Source of the DNA: Gammaproteobacteria bacterium
GTDB lineage: Bacteria; Pseudomonadota; Gammaproteobacteria; Steroidobacterales; Steroidobacteraceae
NCBI GenBank assembly: GCA_030038645.1
Contig: JASHSR010000268.1
Span: 1 to 10,501 of the forward strand
DNA: 10,501 nucleotides
Reading direction: 5' to 3'
Every line of letters starts with the position of its first letter. The first letter of the stretch is position 1. Under the pieces are notes generated by a model that was not told the DNA's origin, searched no databases, and saw nothing but the letters and a program-made list of their open reading frames with translations. Positions 5,780 to 10,501 of this stretch are shown here, in pieces. The translations under genes and the position numbers were made by a program.

Positions 5780-6747
5780 ACCGAGGAGAGGGCGCGGCGC
5801 TCGAGTCGCATCAGCATGAAGCGCGCGGCCGCGATGACCGAGAAAGTGATCAGGAAGAGCAGGACCCCGAGCGCGATGAGCGAGGAGGTGTAAAGGCTCC
5901 CGACCGCCTCGGTGAACTCATTCGCGATGGCCGCCGAGATCGTGGTGCCGGGCGCGAGCAAGGAGGAGCTGATCCGGTGGGCGTTGCCGATGACGAACGT
6001 CACGGCCATCGTCTCGCCGAGCGCGCGGCCGAGGCCGAGCATGATCCCGCCGACGACTCCCGCGCGCGAATACGGCACGACCACTTTCCAGACGACCTCC
6101 CAGGTCGTTGCGCCGAGCCCGTAGCCCGATTCCTTCAGCACGTCAGGGACCGTCTCGAACACGTCGCGCATGACCGAGGAGATGAACGGGAGCACCATGA
6201 TCGCGAGCACGAGGGCCGCCGTCAGCAAGCCGATCCCGTAGGGCGGCCCGCGAAAGAGCTGCCCGATGCCGGGCAGCGGCCCGACGCGCGCGATGAGCCA
6301 GGGCTGCACGCTCTCCTGCAGGATGGGCGCGAGAACGAACAGCCCCCAGATGCCGAAGATGATGCTCGGGACGGCGGCGAGCAGCTCGATCGCAACGCCC
6401 ACGGGACGCTTGAGCCATCTCGGGCTGAGCTCCGTGAGGAAGACCGCGACGCCGAAGCTCACCGGCACGGCGATCAGCATGGCGATGAGCGAGGTGACGA
6501 CGGTGCCGTAGACCGCCGCGAGCGCGCCGAACTGGTGGGTGACGGGGTTCCAGATGGAGCGCGTGAGAAAGCCGAGCTTGAAGCGCGCGAGCGCCGGCCA
6601 CGCCCCTTGCACGAGCGCGACCGTCACCCCGCCGAGCAGAAGGAGCACGAGCACGGCGGCGCCGAGCGTCGCGCCCGAGAACAGCCGCTCGCCCAAGCGC
6701 TGCCTCCTCGCATGGCTCGACTCGGCCTCGATGGCGAGCTGATCCAT
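5776..6747 (-). CDS. pstC: Phosphate ABC transporter permease PstC
   Basis: A 323-aa inner-membrane permease, partner of PstA (E. coli PstC is 319 aa). A basic cytoplasmic N-terminus (SHARRQRLGERLF) leads into the first membrane helix at about 25-47. Further helices lie at about 75-105, 117-143, 173-193, 225-250 and 287-311. The EAA docking loop is at about 203-224 (VLKESGYGLGATTWEVVWKV). The motif LGRALGETMAV (239-249) contains Arg241 and Glu245, the charged pair conserved in PstC channels. Between helices 3 and 4 is the PstC-typical periplasmic loop with GIGQLFRGPPYGIG. The ATG at 6747 shares one base with the pstS stop (TGATG); an in-frame GTG at 6759 is less likely. The stop overlaps the pstA GTG by 4 bases. 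Confidence 0.94.
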   Translation of the reverse strand: MDQLAIEAESSHARRQRLGERLFSGATLGAAVLVLLLLGGVTVALVQGAWPALARFKLGFLTRSIWNPVTHQFGALAAVYGTVVTSLIAMLIAVPVSFGVAVFLTELSPRWLKRPVGVAIELLAAVPSIIFGIWGLFVLAPILQESVQPWLIARVGPLPGIGQLFRGPPYGIGLLTAALVLAIMVLPFISSVMRDVFETVPDVLKESGYGLGATTWEVVWKVVVPYSRAGVVGGIMLGLGRALGETMAVTFVIGNAHRISSSLLAPGTTISAAIANEFTEAVGSLYTSSLIALGVLLFLITFSVIAAARFMLMRLERRALSSV

Positions 6748-7784
6748 CAGCCCGTCCACACCGGCGCGCCGCGCACCGCGATCTGCGTCCGCCAGGTCTC
6801 CTCGATCAGCCGCACCAGGCTCTCGGGCAGCGGAACGTAGTCGAGCTTTTTCGCCATCTCGCCCCCGCTCTTGAAGGCCCACGCGAAGAACTTCAGCGCC
6901 TCGCCCATGGCGGCCGGATCGGGAGGGGCACTGTACACGAGAATGAAGCTCGCCCCGGTGATGGGCCAGCTGCGCGCGCCCGGCTGGTCGGTGAGCACCA
7001 TGTAGTAGTGGTCCGCGTGGGCCCAGTCGGCGTTCGCGGCGGCGGCCTGGAACGTCGCGGTGCTCGGCCCAACGATCTTGCCGTCCCGGTTGACGAGCTT
7101 CGCATACGACATGTGATTCTGCAGGGCGTACGCGAACTCGACGTAGCCGATCGCCCCGTCGGTGCGGACCGTCATGTTCGCCACACCCTCGTTGCCCTTC
7201 GCTCCGATGCCGACCGGCCACTGCACGGAGGTGCTCGAGCCGATCTTCTGAGCGAACTCCGAGCTCACCTTGGAGAGGTAGTTGGTGAACAGGAAGTTCG
7301 TCCCCGAGCCATCCGAGCGGTATACCGGCGCAATCGCCGTCGCCGGCAGCCGCACTCGCGGGTTCAGCCGCTGGATGCGCGGGTCGTTCCAGGCGGTGAT
7401 CTCCCCGAGATAGATGGCCGCGATCGTCGGCCCATCGAGCAGCAGCTCGCCCGGCCGCACGCCGTTGATGTGCACGACAGGCACGGCTCCGCCGATGATC
7501 GCCGGGAACTGCAGCAGTCCGGCGGCGGTGAGCTGCGCGGGCTCGAGCGGCATATCGGATGCGCCGAACGTCACCGTCTTCGCCTCGATCTGGCGGATAC
7601 CGCCGCCCGAGCCGATCGACTGATAATTGAGGCCGACGCCGGTGTCGCGCTTGTAGGCATCGGCCCACTTCGCGTAGACCGGGTACGGAAACGTCGCGCC
7701 GGCGCCGGAGATATCCGCGGCTTGCGCAGCGGCGGCGACCAGCGCGGCGGCCGCCATCAAGGTCAGGGTTTTGGCAGTGGACAT
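6747..7784 (-). CDS. pstS: Periplasmic phosphate-binding protein PstS
   Basis: A 345-aa substrate-binding protein of the Pst importer. The signal peptide is residues 1-22 (MSTAKT, then an Ala-rich core, cleavage after AQA before ADISGAG). Phosphate ligands conserved with E. coli PstS are visible: GAGATF (27-32), Ser59 in IGSGGG, Asp77 in GASDMP, and Arg156/Asp158/Ser160/Gly161/Thr162 in YRSDGSGTNF. The remainder, including LDGPTIAAIYLGEITAW, AKGNEGVANM and GAIGYVEFAYA, also tracks the E. coli protein. The ATG at 7784 is preceded by GGGAG at 7795-7791 with a 6-base spacer. It is first in the operon, behind a Pho box and -10. Unlike E. coli, its stop overlaps the pstC start, with no intergenic spacer in which differential expression could arise. 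Confidence 0.96.
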   Translation of the reverse strand: MSTAKTLTLMAAAALVAAAAQAADISGAGATFPYPVYAKWADAYKRDTGVGLNYQSIGSGGGIRQIEAKTVTFGASDMPLEPAQLTAAGLLQFPAIIGGAVPVVHINGVRPGELLLDGPTIAAIYLGEITAWNDPRIQRLNPRVRLPATAIAPVYRSDGSGTNFLFTNYLSKVSSEFAQKIGSSTSVQWPVGIGAKGNEGVANMTVRTDGAIGYVEFAYALQNHMSYAKLVNRDGKIVGPSTATFQAAAANADWAHADHYYMVLTDQPGARSWPITGASFILVYSAPPDPAAMGEALKFFAWAFKSGGEMAKKLDYVPLPESLVRLIEETWRTQIAVRGAPVWTG

Positions 7785-7842
7785 GCAGGGCTCCCGATGT
7801 AGGTCACGGCTTCTCGCCGCCTTCTCCCCCGAACGCAACGGC

Positions 7843-7876
7843 ATTACATGACAGAAATGTGACGCCCTCGTGACAC
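7843..7876 (-). promoter_or_regulatory. Pho box and -10 of the pst operon
   Basis: Reading the minus strand from 7876: GTGTCAC (7876-7870), GAGG, GCGTCAC (7865-7859), ATTT, CTGTCAT (7854-7848). These are three PhoB half-sites (consensus CTGTCAT/C) in perfect 11-bp register. From the end of the second half-site there are 10 bases and then TGTAAT (7848-7843), matching the -10 consensus in 5 of 6 positions. This is the same geometry as E. coli Pho promoters, where the box replaces a -35. Transcription would start near 7836, about 50 bases before the pstS ATG. The third half-site runs into the spacer and touches the -10. Induction by PhoB under phosphate limitation is inferred. Confidence 0.8.
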
Positions 7877-7889
7877 CCGCCGCGGCGGG
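7876..7889. repeat. 14-bp perfect palindrome abutting the Pho box
   Basis: CCCGCCGCGGCGGG is self-complementary and begins at the last base of the distal Pho half-site. It could be a further protein site or merely GC-rich sequence. Confidence 0.4.
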
Positions 7890-7924
7890 GGCACCCGCGG
7901 TGAGGGTCGAGGCGAGGACGCCAC

Positions 7925-7939
7925 GGCGAGAGCCTCGCC
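7925..7939. repeat. Short perfect inverted repeat in the pstS-dapE divergent region
   Basis: GGCGAG (7925-7930) and CTCGCC (7934-7939) are complementary around an AGC loop. It lies between the pst promoter and the dapE promoter, outside both predicted transcripts. An operator or chance structure is possible. No gene is supported anywhere in 7785-8126. Confidence 0.35.
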
Positions 7940-8027
7940 AGGTCTCCGTCAGGGGTCCGCCGGCCGGCAGTCTCGCCGCCGAACGTTGCATCCAGGTGAC
8001 GATCCTCGGGGAGCGTGAACGAAATTC

Positions 8028-8056
8028 TTGCCGTGCCACGCGCCTCTGCGTATAAA
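8028..8056 (+). promoter_or_regulatory. Sigma70-type promoter of dapE
   Basis: TTGCCG (8028-8033, 4 of 6 to TTGACA) and TATAAA (8051-8056, 5 of 6 to TATAAT) are separated by exactly 17 bases. Transcription would begin near 8063, about 65 bases before the GTG start of dapE. This also argues against any dapE start as far upstream as 8028. Confidence 0.7.
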
Positions 8057-8126
8057 CGCGCCGGCTCCCTCGTTTTGGAAACGCTCGCACCCGTTCTCGA
8101 GTCCTGAAGGTCCAGCCCTCCCCGCC

Positions 8127-9254
8127 GTGTCCCACGCTCTAGAGCTCACCCGCAACCTGATGGCGCGCCCCTCCGTCACTCCGGCCGACGAGGGCTGCCA
8201 ACAGGTCATGATGGAGCAGCTCGCGGCGATCGGCTTTCGCATCGAGCGGCTGCGGTACGGCAACGTCGAGAACTTCTGGGCCAAGCGGGGCACCGCCGAG
8301 CCGGTTCTGTGCTTCGCCGGCCACACGGACGTGGTGCCGACGGGGCCGCTCGAGGAATGGCGGACCCCCCCCTTCGAGCCGACGCTGCGCGACGGCGTGC
8401 TCTACGGGCGTGGCGCCGCGGACATGAAGAGCGGACTCGCCGCGATGACGGTCGCGACGGAGGAGTTCGTCGCCGCCCACCCGCGGCACCGGGGCAGCAT
8501 CGCCTTCCTCATCACGAGCGACGAGGAAGGCCCCTCGGTGGACGGCACCAAGCGCGTCGTCGAGACGCTCGTGGGCCGCGGGGAGCGGATCGACTGGTGC
8601 GTCGTCGGCGAGCCGTCGAGCGAGGTCGTGCTCGGCGACACCATCAAGATCGGACGGCGCGGCTCGCTCAGCGGGCGGCTCACGGTGCACGGGGTCCAGG
8701 GCCACGTCGCCTATCCCCACCTCGCCGAGAATCCCGTTCATACGCTCGCGCCGGCGCTCGCCGAGCTCGTGAGCCGCGTCTGGGACGAGGGCAACGAGCA
8801 CTTCCAGCCGACGACCTTCCAGGTCTCGAACCTCAACGCCGGAACCGGGGCGCCCAACGTCATTCCCGGAGAGCTCAAGGCTCGCTTCAACCTGCGGTAC
8901 TCCCCCGTGCAGACGCTCGAGGGGCTCAAGCAGGCGGTCGAGGACACGCTCCGCAAGCACCAGGTGCGCTACTCGCTCGAGTGGTACCTCTCGGGCGAGC
9001 CGTTCTACACGCCGCGGGGCGCGCTGTCGGATGCCGTTTGCGCCGCGGTAGAGGAGATCGCGGGCAGCATCCCCAAGCTCTCGACGGGAGGCGGCACCTC
9101 GGACGGCCGCTTCATCTCGACCCTCGGCGCCCAGGTGGTCGAGCTCGGGGTCGTCAACGCGACCATACACAAGGTGAACGAGCATGTGCGCGCGGCCGAC
9201 ATCGACGCGCTGCAGGGGATGTACCTCGGCGTCCTGCGGCGGCTGCTCGGCTAA
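8127..9254 (+). CDS. dapE: Succinyl-diaminopimelate desuccinylase DapE
   Basis: A 375-aa cytoplasmic M20-family dizinc amidohydrolase. It hydrolyses N-succinyl-LL-2,6-diaminopimelate to LL-diaminopimelate and succinate, in lysine and peptidoglycan precursor synthesis. Zinc ligands and catalytic residues are all present: His66 and Asp68 (FAGHTDVVP), Asp99 (GRGAADMKSG), catalytic Glu133 with Glu134 (ITSDEEGPS), Glu162 (VGEPSS) and His348 (NATIHKVNEH). The dimerisation domain contains GRRGSLSGRLTVHGVQGHVAYPHLAENPVH, broken here only by substitutions typical of the family. The GTG start at 8127 gives SHALELTRNLMARPS, which aligns with the E. coli N-terminus and yields the same length, 375 aa. The next in-frame ATG at 8160 would remove the first helix. 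The Shine-Dalgarno is poor: GAAGG lies 16 bases upstream. It has its own promoter and diverges from pstS, so it is probably independent of phosphate control. Confidence 0.95.
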   Translation: MSHALELTRNLMARPSVTPADEGCQQVMMEQLAAIGFRIERLRYGNVENFWAKRGTAEPVLCFAGHTDVVPTGPLEEWRTPPFEPTLRDGVLYGRGAADMKSGLAAMTVATEEFVAAHPRHRGSIAFLITSDEEGPSVDGTKRVVETLVGRGERIDWCVVGEPSSEVVLGDTIKIGRRGSLSGRLTVHGVQGHVAYPHLAENPVHTLAPALAELVSRVWDEGNEHFQPTTFQVSNLNAGTGAPNVIPGELKARFNLRYSPVQTLEGLKQAVEDTLRKHQVRYSLEWYLSGEPFYTPRGALSDAVCAAVEEIAGSIPKLSTGGGTSDGRFISTLGAQVVELGVVNATIHKVNEHVRAADIDALQGMYLGVLRRLLG

Positions 9255-9275
9255 TCGACTGATCGGCTGCTCGAC

Positions 9276-9294
9276 TGCGCGGCCGGTCCGCGCA
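9276..9294. terminator. Small GC-rich hairpin between dapE and dsbB
   Basis: TGCGCGG (9276-9282) and CCGCGCA (9288-9294) pair around a 5-base loop, 22 bases past the dapE stop in the 113-base convergent gap. No T-tract follows on either strand. It is a possible 3' end structure. Factor-dependent termination is equally likely. Confidence 0.4.
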
Positions 9295-9367
9295 ACGGCC
9301 GCTGGCGCGTGACGGTACGGGCGACTGTCCGCAGCGCCCGCTCCCGCCGCCGGTCAGCATTGCGCGG

Positions 9368-9928
9368 TCAGCGCCGCTGGTCGATCTGCCTTCCGACCGT
9401 GCGGTTGCGCACGACCCAGGGGCTTCGCTTCGCGGGCGTGCCGCGGCCCAGCAGATTGCCGAGCACGCCCCAGATGCCGAGCGCCGCCGCGCAGATCAAC
9501 ACCCACGCGGGCATTGCGAGCCCGAGAAACCGCCAGTTGACCACCGCGCACTCCCCGCCCGCCCGCAGCACTTTGCGGACCACCTGCGTGAGCGGGAACA
9601 TGTGGATGAGCGCATCGAGCGGTGCGCCGCACGCCGGGATGGACCCGGGCGGCATGCTCTGGACATAGAGGTGGCGGGCGGAGACTCCGATCGTCGCGAG
9701 CGCCGCGACGGCGATCAGGATCGCGTAGACGTACGCGCCCCAGGCCCGGGGGTTTTGGAGCGCCGCGAGGAGGAAGACGATCCCGAGCGCCAAGACCGTG
9801 ATGCGCTGGAACATGCAGAGCGGACAGGGCTCGAGGTGCAGCACGTATTGCGCGAAGTACGCGTAGCCGAGCATGGCGAAGCACGCCACGGTCCCCGCGC
9901 TGTTGATGAGGCGGCGGCTTTGCAGCAT
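9368..9928 (-). CDS. dsbB: Disulfide bond formation protein DsbB
   Basis: A 186-aa inner-membrane quinone reductase that reoxidises periplasmic DsbA and passes electrons to ubiquinone or menaquinone. It has four hydrophobic segments at about 12-30, 43-60, 65-84 and 138-160. The first periplasmic loop carries the redox pair Cys35/Cys38 in EPCPLC, followed by the quinone-associated Arg42 (MFQR). The second periplasmic loop carries Cys100 (SIPACGAPLD) and Cys127 (GGECAVV). The Trp after it (NWRFLGLAMP) fits the family. The C-terminal 25 residues are Arg-rich and polar, longer than minimal DsbB proteins. The ATG at 9928 gives a normal-length N-terminus; a GTG at 9943 would add MYDAA. It converges with dapE and follows phoU on the same strand after 128 bases. 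Confidence 0.92.
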   Translation of the reverse strand: MLQSRRLINSAGTVACFAMLGYAYFAQYVLHLEPCPLCMFQRITVLALGIVFLLAALQNPRAWGAYVYAILIAVAALATIGVSARHLYVQSMPPGSIPACGAPLDALIHMFPLTQVVRKVLRAGGECAVVNWRFLGLAMPAWVLICAAALGIWGVLGNLLGRGTPAKRSPWVVRNRTVGRQIDQRR

Positions 9929-9940
9929 CGCCGCATCATA

Positions 9941-9957
9941 CACCCGGCTACCGGGTG
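9941..9957 (-). other. Hairpin just upstream of the dsbB start
   Basis: CACCCGG (9941-9947) and CCGGGTG (9951-9957) pair perfectly around CTA. On the minus-strand transcript it ends 12 bases before the dsbB ATG and swallows the alternative GTG (9943-9941). It may affect translation initiation of dsbB or mark the end of the phoU transcript. A second GC-rich stem is possible at 9976-9990. Confidence 0.4.
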
Positions 9958-10056
9958 AGCGAGGCGCCGCGGGCCGCCCTCATTGGGGGCCGCGCGGATC
10001 GCGCCGGAGGGCTGCGCTCAGGTGCGTCGGGCGCGTTGCGTTTCGCGGATTGCGCC

Positions 10057-10501
10057 TCAGGTGCCGCCGGCGGCGTGACGCGCCCGCAGCTCCCGCTCGA
10101 CGTCATCGAGCGAGGTGTGGCGAACGTCCTTGCCGTGGACCATGTAGATCACGTACTCGCCGATGTTCTTCGCATGATCCCCGATCCGCTCGAGCGAGCG
10201 CACCACCCACATCACATCGAGGGCGCGGCGGATGGTGCGCGGGTCCTCGAGCATGAAGGTGATCGTCTGGCGCTGGATCGACTCGTACTCCTCATCCACC
10301 TGGCGATCCTGGCGGGCGACGTTGAGCGCAGAATCGGCGTCCATCCGGGCGAACGCATCGAGCGCGCTGTGCACCATCTGGGAAACGACGCGCCCGAGAT
10401 GCTTGATCTCGCGGTACTTGTCCGCCGGACGCTCCATGGTCGCGAGCCGCGAGGCGATGTAGCCGATCTTCTCGGCCTCATCCCCGATACGCTCGAGGTC
10501 G
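10057..10501 (-). CDS. phoU: Phosphate signalling protein PhoU, canonical (5' part beyond the window)
   Basis: The C-terminal 147 residues of a PhoU protein. The frame is open to the right edge of the window, so the start is not seen. The visible part begins inside the first metal-binding motif, DLERIGDEAEKIGYIAS, and contains the second intact motif SLERIGDHAKNIGEYV. LDAFARMDADSA, DRQVDEEYESIQRQ, MLEDPRTIRRALD and GKDVRH follow E. coli PhoU closely. PhoU restrains PhoR/PhoB signalling and Pst transport when phosphate is plentiful, acting at the membrane with PhoR and PstB. Internal ATGs such as the one at 10437 are not the start, because conserved sequence continues upstream of it. This copy lies outside the pst operon, upstream of dsbB. 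It keeps both metal motifs that the operon-borne paralogue has altered. Confidence 0.94.
   Translation of the reverse strand, partial: DLERIGDEAEKIGYIASRLATMERPADKYREIKHLGRVVSQMVHSALDAFARMDADSALNVARQDRQVDEEYESIQRQTITFMLEDPRTIRRALDVMWVVRSLERIGDHAKNIGEYVIYMVHGKDVRHTSLDDVERELRARHAAGGT

Noticed and set aside
6748..7668. Upstream extension of the pstC frame through pstS
   Set aside because: The extension reads pstS in the wrong frame and gives Arg-rich sequence. PstC homology begins at 6747.
8028..8126. TTG start of dapE at 8028
   Set aside because: The TTG is the first half of the -35 element, and the -10 at 8051 lies inside the extension. DapE homology starts at 8127.
7785..8135. Long N-terminal extension of pstS
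   Set aside because: It would bury the signal peptide and run across the Pho box and the dapE promoter. ATG 7784 has a good Shine-Dalgarno sequence and an immediate signal peptide.
9240..9273. Direct repeat CGGCTGCTCG at 9240-9249 and 9264-9273
   Set aside because: It is short, partly inside the dapE 3' end, and compatible with chance in GC-rich sequence. It is not a convincing attachment site.

Overview
The window is a high-GC (visibly well above 60%) bacterial chromosome segment. It is dominated by phosphate-uptake genes plus two housekeeping genes. PstS, PstC, PstA, the first PstB, DapE and the canonical PhoU all resemble their Escherichia coli counterparts closely, including near-identical lengths (DapE is 375 aa). 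This points to a GC-rich gammaproteobacterium, perhaps of the Xanthomonadales/Nevskiales type. The genus cannot be read from the sequence.

Layout. Positions 1-463 are a GC-rich, repeat-bearing upstream region with no supported gene. Positions 464-2215 (+) encode a secreted outer-membrane porin with an N-terminal coiled coil. Convergent to it, on the minus strand, is a tightly packed high-affinity phosphate operon read from 7784 down to 2310: pstS, pstC, pstA, pstB (E. coli-like), a second and different pstB, and a divergent phoU paralogue. Every junction from pstS to the second pstB is a 1- or 4-base stop/start overlap. Only the phoU paralogue is set apart, by 79 bases. A strong 16-bp hairpin lies between the porin and the end of the operon. 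The 342-base divergent region 7785-8126 carries a well-formed Pho box plus -10 for the pst operon (minus strand) and a separate sigma70-type promoter for dapE (plus strand). dapE (8127-9254, +) converges on dsbB (9368-9928, -). Upstream of dsbB on the same strand is the 3' part of a canonical phoU (10057 to beyond the window end).

How the genes work together. The porin may admit anions through the outer membrane. PstS binds phosphate in the periplasm, PstC/PstA form the channel, and the PstB proteins power it. PhoU proteins couple transport to PhoR/PhoB signalling, and PhoB would act on the Pho box before pstS. phoB and phoR themselves are not in the window.

Most unusual points: two non-identical PstB ATPases in one operon; two PhoU proteins, of which the operon-borne one has lost or altered both metal-binding motifs and gained a Pro/Ala/Ser-rich tail; a possible Pho-box-like array before the porin; and a 27-bp tandem repeat in the porin linker. 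I saw no mobile element, CRISPR array, tRNA or rRNA.
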